Source: Paraburkholderia terricola (GTDB taxonomy: Bacteria; Pseudomonadota; Gammaproteobacteria; Burkholderiales; Burkholderiaceae). Taken from it: a stretch of DNA of 64,000 nt. Where the stretch lies: positions 1 through 64,000 of the forward strand of contig NZ_FRAB01000017.1 in NCBI RefSeq assembly GCF_900142195.1, given 5' to 3'. The notes below the pieces were generated by a model. That model searched no databases. It was not told where the DNA came from and saw nothing but the letters and a program-made list of their open reading frames with translations. Positions 50,922 to 60,715 of the stretch are shown piece by piece; position 1 is the stretch's first letter, and each line of letters opens with the position of its first letter. Both the position numbers and the translations under genes were made by a program.

Positions 50922-53438
50922 TCAGCCTTCCGGCAGGCGAATCACGCTCGCGTCCTTGCGAATCTGCGCCGACGCGCTCAGCATCTGTTTGCACTGGTGG
51001 GCGAGCAGTTTCATGTCATTTACGGCGTCCGCCGGATAGTCCGGGGACTTTTCGGTTTCGACCACCATCGCATCGAGCTCACGGTTCAACAGTTTGATCT
51101 GTTCGCCCTGGTCGGCGGGCAGCGCCGTGCCGGCCTCGGCTTCGGTCAGATTGTCGCGAACCACGCTCAGCGCGCGTTGCAGCGGCTGTAGCGAAACACC
51201 GTCGTTCTGCTGCGCCGAGGTGCGCAGCAAAGGCGCGACCACGGTGATCTGCGAGGCGAGCACGTGGCTACGCACCAGCAGGTCGTTCAATTCAGGGACG
51301 AACTTTTGCGCGGACTTCGGTTCGAGCATCATGCGCTGAAACGCCTGGCCCAGATTGGCGAAGGCCACATGCACGTTCTTGCGCGCGAGCCGGTAGCGAT
51401 AGTCGCGATCGAGCGCCGTGGCAGCGGCTGCTGCGGCAGGGGAGGCGCCGGTCGCCGCCGGTTTGGCGGGCGCGCTGGCGACGGCGGCCGCACCGGCATG
51501 CGCAATCGCGTTGGCGTTCGTTTTCGCACCTGGTCCGCTGTTTGTTCCGCTGCCGGTACCGCTACTCACACCACCACTCGCTCCACGACTTGTTCCAACA
51601 TCGACCCCGCCGTTGGCGGCGGCCAGCGCCGGTCTGGGGATGTCGATCGCCGGATCGGCCATTGCCGCGGCCGGCGCGCGCGCACCCGCCTCGGTCACGG
51701 TGGCGACCACGGCGGCGGCCGGCTTGCCGCTCCACCACCAGCTCGCTTCCAGATACTGCCGCGTGGCGCCGATCATGTTGTTGACGAGCTTGCCCATCAG
51801 CCGGTATTCCCAGTACGGGAACAGATGGCTCGCCGCGATGGCGATCGCGCATCCCACCACCGTATCGATCGCGCGTTCGCCGATGATGCGCATGCTGCCC
51901 GGCGCGAGCAGATGGAACATCAAGAGCACGTAGGAAGAGGTGAACACCACGCTAGCCGCATAGTTGAACAGCAGCAGGCTGTAGCTCATCACCATCGACG
52001 CGAACATCACCACCAGCAGGATGTGCGGTTCCTTGACGAAGATGATCAACGCAATGCTCGCCGTGCAGCCGATCAACGTACCGACGATCCGCTGCCCATT
52101 GCGCTGCTTGGTGAGCGAATAGCCCGGCTTCAGAATGATGACGGTGGTCATCACGATCCAGTACGCGTTGGTGAGCGGCAGCAGGCGGCCGAGCCAGAAG
52201 CCGACGGCGACCGCGATCGTCACCCGCAGCGCATGGCGGAAGCTCGGCGAGGCCATCGTCAGGTTCGAGAAGATCTGGCCGAACGGCACGCGGCGGCTCG
52301 AGACGAAGCGGCTGAGCGCCTGGTCGAGGCGCAATTCGGTTTCGGTCGCGCTCGGATCGCCCGACAGGCTCTTGCGCATCTTGTCGATCAGCCGCGTGGC
52401 GCTCCAGATGCGCCGGAACGTGGACGACACCGCCGAATACGCCTCGGGATTCTTCGCCGGCAGGTCCTGCTTGCGCATCAGTTCGATCTCGAACTCGATG
52501 GCGCGCAATTCCGCCTTCACGTTGACGCGCATGCGCGGCGCCTGATTTTGCAGCACCGCGAGCCCGATTTCCTCAAGATCCGCGGCCGCCTTGCGAATCA
52601 GGTCGCGGTAGAACACCAGCAGATCCGAGCCGCCGAACGTATTGCGCACCAATGGGTAATCCGTATGCGTGCCGACGAACAGTTCGTGAAGATCGACCGT
52701 ATTGATGAACAGATTGAACAGCATGGCGCGGCGCGGCTCGAGCTTGCCGCTCTTGAGCCTGGGCAGGTTGCGCAGCACCATGTCGCGCGCGGCGTCCTGA
52801 CGCTCCACCGCCGCGATCTGCTTGTCGACCAGATTCCGATAGCACTCGTCCAGATCGTTGTCCAGGTCGTAGAACGCGGCCCGCGCGAGCAGATAGTCGG
52901 CGCACGCGAACACGCTTTCGGCGAGCGCCTGCTGCTCGATGCGATGCATCATCCAGCGGCTCACGAAGGTCGACCAATACGTGTACCAGAGACCGCCCAC
53001 CAGGATCCATGACGCGTTGACGAGCGCCTGGATCGGCGTGAAGCGCTCCTCCAGCGTCAGGATCATCATGAAGAGCGTGGCGAAGCTGATCTGCGGCCAG
53101 CGGTTGCCGTACACGACGATCAGCGAGAGCACGAAGGTGAGCGGCACCACCGTGCACCACAGCGCCACCGAATTGACCGTGGCGAGGCCCGTGGCGAGCG
53201 CGGCCAGGAAGCCGATCACCGAGCACGCCAGCATCTCGTTGTGTTTGTACTTGAGCGGGCCCGGCATATCGACCACGCAGGCACCGAGCGCGCCGGTCGC
53301 GATCGTGAAGCCGAGTTCGCGATTGTTGAACACGACGAGGCACAGTACCGCGGGTAAAGAGACGCCGACCGCGATGCGCAGACCGCCGTAAAAGTACTGG
53401 CTGTAAAGGAATTTTTTTATTTCAACCGAATAGCGCAT
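50922..53438 (-). CDS. FUSC-family inner-membrane transporter (YccS/fusaric acid resistance-like)
   Basis: The 838-residue product has two blocks of about five hydrophobic helices (about 20-165 and 395-525) separated by soluble helical regions. The second block starts RHALRVTIAVAVGFWLGRLL and includes TNAYWIVMTTVIILKPGYSL, the FUSC signature. A low-complexity Gly/Ser/Ala/Thr stretch of about 70 residues (about 610-680) interrupts the C-terminal cytoplasmic domain. Start at 53438 has AGG nearby; 53456 is also possible. Such proteins are linked with efflux of aromatic acids; no membrane-fusion partner is beside it. Confidence 0.85.
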   Translation of the reverse strand: MRYSVEIKKFLYSQYFYGGLRIAVGVSLPAVLCLVVFNNRELGFTIATGALGACVVDMPGPLKYKHNEMLACSVIGFLAALATGLATVNSVALWCTVVPLTFVLSLIVVYGNRWPQISFATLFMMILTLEERFTPIQALVNASWILVGGLWYTYWSTFVSRWMMHRIEQQALAESVFACADYLLARAAFYDLDNDLDECYRNLVDKQIAAVERQDAARDMVLRNLPRLKSGKLEPRRAMLFNLFINTVDLHELFVGTHTDYPLVRNTFGGSDLLVFYRDLIRKAAADLEEIGLAVLQNQAPRMRVNVKAELRAIEFEIELMRKQDLPAKNPEAYSAVSSTFRRIWSATRLIDKMRKSLSGDPSATETELRLDQALSRFVSSRRVPFGQIFSNLTMASPSFRHALRVTIAVAVGFWLGRLLPLTNAYWIVMTTVIILKPGYSLTKQRNGQRIVGTLIGCTASIALIIFVKEPHILLVVMFASMVMSYSLLLFNYAASVVFTSSYVLLMFHLLAPGSMRIIGERAIDTVVGCAIAIAASHLFPYWEYRLMGKLVNNMIGATRQYLEASWWWSGKPAAAVVATVTEAGARAPAAAMADPAIDIPRPALAAANGGVDVGTSRGASGGVSSGTGSGTNSGPGAKTNANAIAHAGAAAVASAPAKPAATGASPAAAAAATALDRDYRYRLARKNVHVAFANLGQAFQRMMLEPKSAQKFVPELNDLLVRSHVLASQITVVAPLLRTSAQQNDGVSLQPLQRALSVVRDNLTEAEAGTALPADQGEQIKLLNRELDAMVVETEKSPDYPADAVNDMKLLAHQCKQMLSASAQIRKDASVIRLPEG

Positions 53439-53639
53439 CGACTGCCTGGATTCCATTCGCAGAGAAAACGGCGTTGCAGGGACAGACCCAAACCGCCGTC
53501 GAGTCTAACTGATTTTGCGCCCGATCTGACCTCGTCCATTCGGCCGGGTTCTGCGTTGGGAGCGCCTTTGTTATGCTGTCGCTTCACTTTCTGTCGCGGC
53601 CTGGGCGTTTCGCTCGCGCCGCACGCCGGCCTCCCATCC

Positions 53640-56600
53640 ATGCTCCAGCTCTTCTACTCGAATCGCTACGAAACGCTTGTCGGCGCGCTGCTCGACGACC
53701 TCGCGCAAGCGCCGTCCGATCCGTGGACCGCGCAGCCCGTGATCGTGCCGAGCGCGGCGGTGCGGCGGCGGCTCGAACTGGACATCGCCATGCGCCAGGG
53801 CATCTGCGCGAATGTCGAGTTCGGCTATCTCGCCCAATGGCTGTGGGCGCGGATCGGCGGGGTGATCGAGGTGCCCAGGCATTCGCCGTTCGCGCCGGAC
53901 CGGCTCGTGTGGCGCTGCTACCGGCTGCTGGGCGAGGCGGATGAAGCCTTGCCCTGGAACGCGTCGCCGCGTCTGCGTACCTATCTGGATGCAGCGGACG
54001 CGTCCATGCGCTATGAACTGGCGCGGCGTGTGGCCACCGTGCTCGACCACTATCTGACCTATCGCCCGGAATGGTTGCTGCAATGGCAAAAGGGCGGTTC
54101 GATCTTTGCGAGCGGCGCGGCGGACGACAACGGCCCGCGTCTCGTCGGTGCGAGCGAGGCGGCGCGTGAGGACGAGCGCTGGCAGGCGGCATTGTGGCGC
54201 GCGGTGCTTGCGGAGGTGGCGGGCGACGCGCAAACGCCGGCTGCCGCATTGCCGCCCGCCTATCGCTTCCTCGAGGAAATCGGCACGCTCGATCTCGATG
54301 CGATCGCCAGGGCGGACTGGCCCGAAGCGGTGAGCGTGTTCGCGCTGCCGACCATGCCGCCGTTGCACGTCGCATTGTTGCGCGCGCTGTCGCGCTGGGT
54401 CGACGTGCGTCTGTACGTGATGAACCCGTGCCGCGAGTTCTGGTTCGACGTGGTCAGTGAAGGGCGCATCGAAGCGCTCGACGCCGCCGGGCAGCGTGAC
54501 TATCAGGAAGTCGGGCATCCGTTGCTGGCCGAATGGGGCCGTCAAACCCAGGCGCAGTTGCATATGCTGCATGAGCTGACCGAGAGCGCGGCATCCGGCG
54601 AGACCGGCGACTTCACCGAGAATCCGCAGCCGAGCTGGCTTGCCGCCGTGCAGAACGGCATCCTCGATTTGCGCGTCGAAATCGATCCCGACGCGTTGCC
54701 GACCGAGCGCGGCATCGAAGTCCACGTGTGCCACAGCCTGTCGCGGCAGCTCGAAGTGCTGCATGATCGCCTGCTCGGCTGGTTCGACGAGTTCGACGAT
54801 TTGCAGCCGTCCGACGTGCTGGTCGCCGTGTCCGATCTCGCGACGGCCGGCCCGTTGATCGATGCGGTGTTCGGCACGGCGCCGCCCGGCGATACGCGCC
54901 GCATTCCGTATCGGATCACCGGCTTGCCGCCGTCGCAGGCCAACCCGGTCGCGCGCTTGCTGCTCGATTGGCTGGCGCTGCCCGAGCGCAGTGTGAGTGC
55001 GCCGGACCTGATCGAATGGCTGCGCGTGGATGCGATCGCCGCGCGCTACGGCATCGACGCAAGCGCGCTCGAAGCCGCGCAGGAGTGGCTGGCCGCGGCC
55101 GGCGCGCGGCGCGGGCTCGCGCCGGTGGAGCCGACCGGCGAACACGTGCCGGTCGCCCGTCATACGTTCGCCGATGCGCTCACGCGTCTTTACCTGGGTT
55201 ACGCGATGCCGGACGGCGGCGAACCGGTCGACGCCTGGTTGCCGGTCGAAGGCGCCGACGGCTCGGACGCCGAATTGCTCGGCCGGCTGTCGCGCTTCGT
55301 CGACGACATCGACAGCTTCGCCGCGCGTTGCGCGGACGAACGAACGCCGGCCCAATGGACGCAACTGCTGCTCGAAACGCTCGCGCAGTGTTTCGACGGC
55401 GGCGTGGCATTCGCCGATTCGCTGGCGGCCGTGCGCGACGCGATCGACAAGATGGGCGAAGCCATGCAAGCCGGCGCGCACGAGGTCGCGTTGCCGGCCG
55501 CGGTGGTGCGCGGCGCGCTCACGGAAGCGCTCGACGACCCGGCGCGCGGCGGCGTGCCCTGGGGCAGCGTGACGTTTTCATCGCTGACGAGCTTGCGCGG
55601 TTTGCCGTACCGGATCGTCTGCCTGCTAGGCATGGACGACGGCGTGCTGCCGAGTCTCGCGCGCGCCGACGAGTTCGACCTGATGGCCGCGTTCGGCAAG
55701 GCCGGCGACCGGCAGCGCCGCGACGACGAGCGCAATCTGTTCCTCGATCTGCTGCTGGCCGCGCGCGATCGCCTGTTCATCGCGTATACGGGGCGCAGCA
55801 TTCGCGACAATGCGCCGTTGCCGCCAGCCGCATTGGTCGACGAATTGCTCGACCATCTCGCGCAAGTGTCGGCGGGCGAGGGCGCGAGTCCCTCGCAAGT
55901 CGAAGCGGCGCGTCATGCGTTCATCGTCGACCATCCGCTACAGGCGTTCGCATCGGACTATTTTTCGCCGCGCGGCGAGCTGTTCACCTACGACGCCGAT
56001 CGCGCGGAGCTGGCTACCTTGCTGGACGCGCCGCGGCATCCGGCCGCCGCGCCGTTCTTCGATCAGCCATTGCCGCCGGAAGACGAGGCGCCGGTTGCCT
56101 TCGACGAATTCGTGCGCTTCTGGCGGCACCCGGCGCGGGCGTTGTTGCGCGACCGCCTGGGCATCGTGCTGTCGGATGCGCAAGGCGAACTGCTCGACAC
56201 CGAACCGTTCGAACTCGATTACGCCGGGCGCGACGCGTTGGCCGAGCGACTGTTGCCCGTACTGCTCGACAGCGATACCGAGGACGACGTGCTTGACGAA
56301 CGCGTACGCCGCGTCGCCGCGGCCAGTCCCGAATTGCCGGGCGGCGCGACCGGCGCGGTATGGCGTGCGCGGGAGCTCGGCGCGCTGCGCCAGCTTGCCG
56401 ACAGCGTGCGCCGCGAAGTGGCCGCGGGCGTCGAGCGCATGCCGTTCGTGCTCGACATCGCGCCGCGCTGGCCCGACAGCGGTGAGATGGCGGGTACGCT
56501 CTTCGGTCCACACGACCCGGCGCTGCGTGAAGCCGCCGAAGCGCCATTGCAATTGCACGGTACGTTGAATTTGCTGACGGAAACCGGACAAGTGATTTTC

Positions 56601-57014
56601 CGCTACGCCAAACCCACCGCGCGCGACTATCTGTCCGCGTGGCTCGCGCATCTGGTCTATTGCGCCGCGCAGCCGGATGGCCCGCGCCGTACTGTGTGGC
56701 ACGGCAGCGGCGAGAGCTTCGAACTCGCGCCGGTCGCCGCGCCGCTCGATGAACTGGCGCCGCTTGCCGCCTTGTTCAGAGCAGGGCGCAGGTTGCCGCT
56801 GCGGTTTTTCCCGAAGAGCGCCTGGACCAAGGTGAGCGAAAGCGATTCGGCGGCTCTGGGTGTGTGGGTCAATGATCGCGTGCGCGGCGAATCCGACGAT
56901 GCGGCGTTGCGCATCGCGCTACGCGGCACGCCGCTCACGCTCGACGAACCGTTCGGCAATCTCGCGTCGATCGTTTTCAGGCCGCTCGTGCAGCATCTGC
57001 GGAGCGCGTCATGA
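53640..57014 (+). CDS. recC: RecC, exodeoxyribonuclease V gamma subunit
   Basis: The 1,124-residue product begins MLQLFYSNRYETLVGALLDD, the RecC start, and contains VNPCREFWFDV-like (YVMNPCREFWFDV) and SSLTSLRGLPYRIVCLLGMD, both RecC hallmarks. It recognises Chi in the RecBCD complex. Length matches E. coli RecC (about 1,122). ATG 53640 is chosen by family alignment over an upstream frame. The stop overlaps the recB start by 4 bases (ATGA). Confidence 0.95.
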   Translation: MLQLFYSNRYETLVGALLDDLAQAPSDPWTAQPVIVPSAAVRRRLELDIAMRQGICANVEFGYLAQWLWARIGGVIEVPRHSPFAPDRLVWRCYRLLGEADEALPWNASPRLRTYLDAADASMRYELARRVATVLDHYLTYRPEWLLQWQKGGSIFASGAADDNGPRLVGASEAAREDERWQAALWRAVLAEVAGDAQTPAAALPPAYRFLEEIGTLDLDAIARADWPEAVSVFALPTMPPLHVALLRALSRWVDVRLYVMNPCREFWFDVVSEGRIEALDAAGQRDYQEVGHPLLAEWGRQTQAQLHMLHELTESAASGETGDFTENPQPSWLAAVQNGILDLRVEIDPDALPTERGIEVHVCHSLSRQLEVLHDRLLGWFDEFDDLQPSDVLVAVSDLATAGPLIDAVFGTAPPGDTRRIPYRITGLPPSQANPVARLLLDWLALPERSVSAPDLIEWLRVDAIAARYGIDASALEAAQEWLAAAGARRGLAPVEPTGEHVPVARHTFADALTRLYLGYAMPDGGEPVDAWLPVEGADGSDAELLGRLSRFVDDIDSFAARCADERTPAQWTQLLLETLAQCFDGGVAFADSLAAVRDAIDKMGEAMQAGAHEVALPAAVVRGALTEALDDPARGGVPWGSVTFSSLTSLRGLPYRIVCLLGMDDGVLPSLARADEFDLMAAFGKAGDRQRRDDERNLFLDLLLAARDRLFIAYTGRSIRDNAPLPPAALVDELLDHLAQVSAGEGASPSQVEAARHAFIVDHPLQAFASDYFSPRGELFTYDADRAELATLLDAPRHPAAAPFFDQPLPPEDEAPVAFDEFVRFWRHPARALLRDRLGIVLSDAQGELLDTEPFELDYAGRDALAERLLPVLLDSDTEDDVLDERVRRVAAASPELPGGATGAVWRARELGALRQLADSVRREVAAGVERMPFVLDIAPRWPDSGEMAGTLFGPHDPALREAAEAPLQLHGTLNLLTETGQVIFRYAKPTARDYLSAWLAHLVYCAAQPDGPRRTVWHGSGESFELAPVAAPLDELAPLAALFRAGRRLPLRFFPKSAWTKVSESDSAALGVWVNDRVRGESDDAALRIALRGTPLTLDEPFGNLASIVFRPLVQHLRSAS

Positions 57015-60000
57015 ACCGCGCCCTTCAGCATCACGCGCTGGTCGCCGAGGAACTCGACGTATTCGCCTGTTCGCTCGACGGCGTCAACCAGATCGAGGCG
57101 TCGGCGGGAACCGGCAAGACCTGGAACATTTGCGCGTTGTACGTGCGCCTGCTGCTCGAAAAGAACCTGAACGCGGATCAGATTCTCGTCGTCACGTTCA
57201 CGAAGGCGGCCACCGCTGAATTGCACGAGCGCATTCGCGGCCGTCTCGCGGAACTGCATCGGGCAATCGACCTGGACGACGACGGCGGCGATCCGTTCAT
57301 CCAGCGTCTCTTTGAAACGACGCTCGCGCCCGAGGGGGGCATCGAGCGTGACGCCGCGTTGAAGGTAGTGCGCCGCGCATTGCGCACATTCGACCAGGCC
57401 GCGATTCACACGATCCACGCATTCTGTCAGCGCGCGTTGCAGGAGGCGCCGTTCGCCGCCGCCATGCCGTTCGCCTTCGAAATGGAAGCCGACGACGCGG
57501 CGTTGCGCTTCGAGATGGCGGCTGATTTCTGGCGCGAGCAGGTCGAGCCGGTGGCCCATGCGCATCCCGCGTTCGCCGCCTGGCTGGTGGCGAAACGCGC
57601 GGGCCCCGCTTCACTCGACGAGCAGCTTGCGCGTCGTCTGAAGAAGCCGTTGGCGCAGTTGCGCTGGGGCAAGGCCGATCCGGGCGCAAGCGGCGCCGAT
57701 CCGCAAGCCGGTTTCGATGCGGCCTGCGAAGTCTGGTGTGCGGAGCGCGACGCGATCGTCAGTCTGCTCGCGCAGGCGCAAGAGCGTCTCAGCAAGACCA
57801 CACACAAGCCGGATCACGTGAGCGCGGCGATCGCCGCGTGGACCGAGTACTTCGCGCAGGGCGATTGTCATGCGCCGCCGCCGCGGGCCGCGTTGAAGCT
57901 GACGGCGTCGGCATTGAAGAAGGCCACCAAGGTGAAGTTCGAACCGCCCGAGCACGCGTTCTTCGAACATGCCGAAGCATTGGCGGCCGCGGTGGTCGCG
58001 GCCGAAGCCGCGCAACGCGCGCGTTGGCTCTCGCTCGTTCAGGCCTGGCTCGATTACGCGCCGGCCGAACTGGCGGCGCGCAAGCGCACGCGCCGCGTGG
58101 TCTCGTTCGACGATCTGCTGTCGAACCTCTACCGCGCGCTTGCGGCGCACCCCTGGCTTGCCGATGCATTGCGCACGCGCTATCCGGCCGCGCTGATCGA
58201 CGAGTTCCAGGACACCGATCCGTTGCAGTTCGCGATCTTCAGCCGCATCTTCGCGCCGGCCGGGCCGCTCTTTCTCGTCGGCGATCCGAAGCAGGCGATC
58301 TACAGTTTTCGCGCGGCGGATCTGCATACCTATCTGACGGCGCGCGCGGCGGCTTCGGCGTGCTACACGCTCGCGGTCAATCAGCGCTCCACCGCGCCGA
58401 TCGTCGAGGCTTGCAACCGGCTCTTCGAAGCCAATCCGCAGGCGTTCGTGCTCGACGGTCTCGACTATCAGCCGGTGCGCGCGGGCGAGCGTCGCAGGCC
58501 GCCTTTCTCCGACCCCGACGCGAGCGCCGGCGACTTCCGCATCTGGAGCCTGCCGCAAGGCGACGTCGCATTGACCAAGCGCGAGGCTCAGCGCGAAGCG
58601 AGCGAAGCGTGCGCGGCCGAGATCGTGCGGCTATTGCGCGGCGCGCGTGAAGGCGCCGTGACGATCGGCGGCGCGCCGCTTGCACCCGGCAACATCGCGG
58701 TGCTGGTGCAAACGCATAAGCAGGGCAGTCTGATCAAACGCGTGCTGGCGGGGTGGGGCGTCGGCAGCGTGGAACTGGCGCAGGCCTCGGTGTTCGCGAC
58801 GCTCGACGCGGAACAGATCGAACGCGTGCTGGCCGCGGTCGACACGCCCGGCGATCTGCGCCGCCTGCGCGCCGCGCTGGCGACCGACTGGCTCGGGCTC
58901 GACGCCGCCGCGTTGTGGCGTCTCGAACAGGCCGCCGACGCGCCCGCACCCGCCGACGACCCCGCGCATGCCGCGGACGCGATGGGCTGGGTCGAGCGTT
59001 TTTCACGCTACCGGATGCTGTGGCACGAGCGCGGCTTCGCGGTGATGTGGCGCACGCTGATGCGCGAACTGCGCGTCGCGCAACGGCTGGTCGCCGGAGC
59101 CGACGGCGAGCGTCGTCTGACGAACGTGAACCACCTGGCCGAACTCGTGCAGTCGCGCGCCGCCACGCAACCCGGCATCGCGCCGACCTTGCGCTGGCTC
59201 GCCGCGCAACGCACGCAAGGTGGCGGCGAAGACGCGCAGTTGCGGCTCGAGTCGGATCGCAACCTCGTGCAGATCGTTACCGTTCACAAATCGAAGGGGC
59301 TGGAATATGCGGTGGTGTTCTGTCCGTTCCTGAACGACGGCGCGCTGCGCGAGCCGCCGTCTTCAGGCTTGCCGGACGCGCGCGAGTATCACGACGAAAC
59401 GGGCGACGCGGTGCTGCATTATGGTTGCGACGACGAGGAGGCCGAGCGCGCGGCGCGTCACGCGGTGCGCGAACAGGCGGCGGAGCGGGCGCGGCTCGTC
59501 TACGTGGCGTTGACGCGCGCTGTCTACCGTTGCTATCTGGTGGCGGGCACGTATCTGTCGTCGCGTTCCACCCGGGAGTCGCGCCGCAGCGTGTTGAACT
59601 GGCTGGTGGGCGGCAGCGGGCACGGCTTCGACGACTGGCTTACCGATCCGCCCGACGAAGCCGCTTTGTCGGCAAGCTGGCAGGCGCTGGCGGGCGGTCC
59701 GATCACGTTGCAGGCGTTGCCGAAAGTGGCGCGCCGCGTACCGTTGGAAAGCATCCAGGACAGCGGCGCGCGGATGCAGGCGCGCGCCAATCGCCGGCCC
59801 TTGCGCGATCAGTGGCGCATGGCGAGCTTCAGCGGTCTGATCGCCGCGGGAAGCAAGACCGAGGAGATGCACGCGCCGGTGGAAGAAGTGCGGCCCGATC
59901 ACGACGAGATCGCCGATGCGCTCGTGTCCGCGCCGCTGCTCGTGCCGGTGCGCGCGCAGCAGGCGCCGTCTTACGCCGAGGACGACATTCTCGCGTTTCC

Positions 60001-60715
60001 GCGCGGCGCGGCGGCGGGCGACTGCCTGCATCGCATGTTCGAACTGGCGGATTTCACCAAACCGCAAACCTGGCCCGACGCGATTCGCGGCGCGTTGCGC
60101 GAGCGCCCGTCGCCGGCCGTGCCCGAACTCGCAACGCGTCTACCCGCGATGATGCACAAGCTGATCGCGGACGTCGTGACCACCGAACTCGTGCCCGGCA
60201 TGGTGCTGTCCAAACTCGATCCGCGCCGCCGAATCAATGAACTGGAGTTTCTGTTCGCGGCGCCGTCGCTCGATTTCCCGGCATTGCGCGAGTTGCTGAT
60301 CGAACACGGCTATCCCGACGTCGCGCTGGAACCCGGCGTGTTGCGCGGTTTCGTCAAGGGATTCATCGACATGATCGTCGAACACGACGGACGCTTCTGG
60401 ATCGTCGACTGGAAATCGAACCATCTGGGCGACAGTGCCGCCGACTACGCCGACGCGCCGCTCCAGGCGGCCATGGCGAGCCATGCGTATCACCTGCAAG
60501 CGCTGCTTTATACGGTCGCGCTGCATCGTTACCTGAAAACGCGGCTGCGCGACTACTCGTATGACACGCACATTGGCGGCTATCTGTATCTGTTCGTGCG
60601 CGGCGTGCGTCCGCAGTGGCGCGATGCCGACGGCCCGGCGGGCGTGCATGGGCGCAGGCCCCCATTCGAACTGGTCGCGCTGCTCGACGCGGCGATGATC
60701 GGAGGTGCCGCATGA
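57011..60715 (+). CDS. recB: RecB, exodeoxyribonuclease V beta subunit
   Basis: The 1,234-residue product has Walker A SAGTGKTWNI (31-40), UvrD-type motifs (ALIDEFQDTDPLQFAIFSRI; VGDPKQAIYSFRAADLHTYL; ITVHKSKGLEYAVVF-like at TVHKSKGLEYAVVFCP), and a C-terminal nuclease with GFIDMIVEHDGRFWIVDWKS. It is the 3'-5' helicase and nuclease of RecBCD. Length is close to E. coli RecB (1,180). It is coupled to recC and recD by 4-base overlaps. Confidence 0.96.
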   Translation: MNRALQHHALVAEELDVFACSLDGVNQIEASAGTGKTWNICALYVRLLLEKNLNADQILVVTFTKAATAELHERIRGRLAELHRAIDLDDDGGDPFIQRLFETTLAPEGGIERDAALKVVRRALRTFDQAAIHTIHAFCQRALQEAPFAAAMPFAFEMEADDAALRFEMAADFWREQVEPVAHAHPAFAAWLVAKRAGPASLDEQLARRLKKPLAQLRWGKADPGASGADPQAGFDAACEVWCAERDAIVSLLAQAQERLSKTTHKPDHVSAAIAAWTEYFAQGDCHAPPPRAALKLTASALKKATKVKFEPPEHAFFEHAEALAAAVVAAEAAQRARWLSLVQAWLDYAPAELAARKRTRRVVSFDDLLSNLYRALAAHPWLADALRTRYPAALIDEFQDTDPLQFAIFSRIFAPAGPLFLVGDPKQAIYSFRAADLHTYLTARAAASACYTLAVNQRSTAPIVEACNRLFEANPQAFVLDGLDYQPVRAGERRRPPFSDPDASAGDFRIWSLPQGDVALTKREAQREASEACAAEIVRLLRGAREGAVTIGGAPLAPGNIAVLVQTHKQGSLIKRVLAGWGVGSVELAQASVFATLDAEQIERVLAAVDTPGDLRRLRAALATDWLGLDAAALWRLEQAADAPAPADDPAHAADAMGWVERFSRYRMLWHERGFAVMWRTLMRELRVAQRLVAGADGERRLTNVNHLAELVQSRAATQPGIAPTLRWLAAQRTQGGGEDAQLRLESDRNLVQIVTVHKSKGLEYAVVFCPFLNDGALREPPSSGLPDAREYHDETGDAVLHYGCDDEEAERAARHAVREQAAERARLVYVALTRAVYRCYLVAGTYLSSRSTRESRRSVLNWLVGGSGHGFDDWLTDPPDEAALSASWQALAGGPITLQALPKVARRVPLESIQDSGARMQARANRRPLRDQWRMASFSGLIAAGSKTEEMHAPVEEVRPDHDEIADALVSAPLLVPVRAQQAPSYAEDDILAFPRGAAAGDCLHRMFELADFTKPQTWPDAIRGALRERPSPAVPELATRLPAMMHKLIADVVTTELVPGMVLSKLDPRRRINELEFLFAAPSLDFPALRELLIEHGYPDVALEPGVLRGFVKGFIDMIVEHDGRFWIVDWKSNHLGDSAADYADAPLQAAMASHAYHLQALLYTVALHRYLKTRLRDYSYDTHIGGYLYLFVRGVRPQWRDADGPAGVHGRRPPFELVALLDAAMIGGAA

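Noticed and set aside
51264..53012. Plus-strand open frame inside the FUSC gene
   Set aside because: Arg/His-rich shadow; the minus-strand frame has membrane helices and a family signature.
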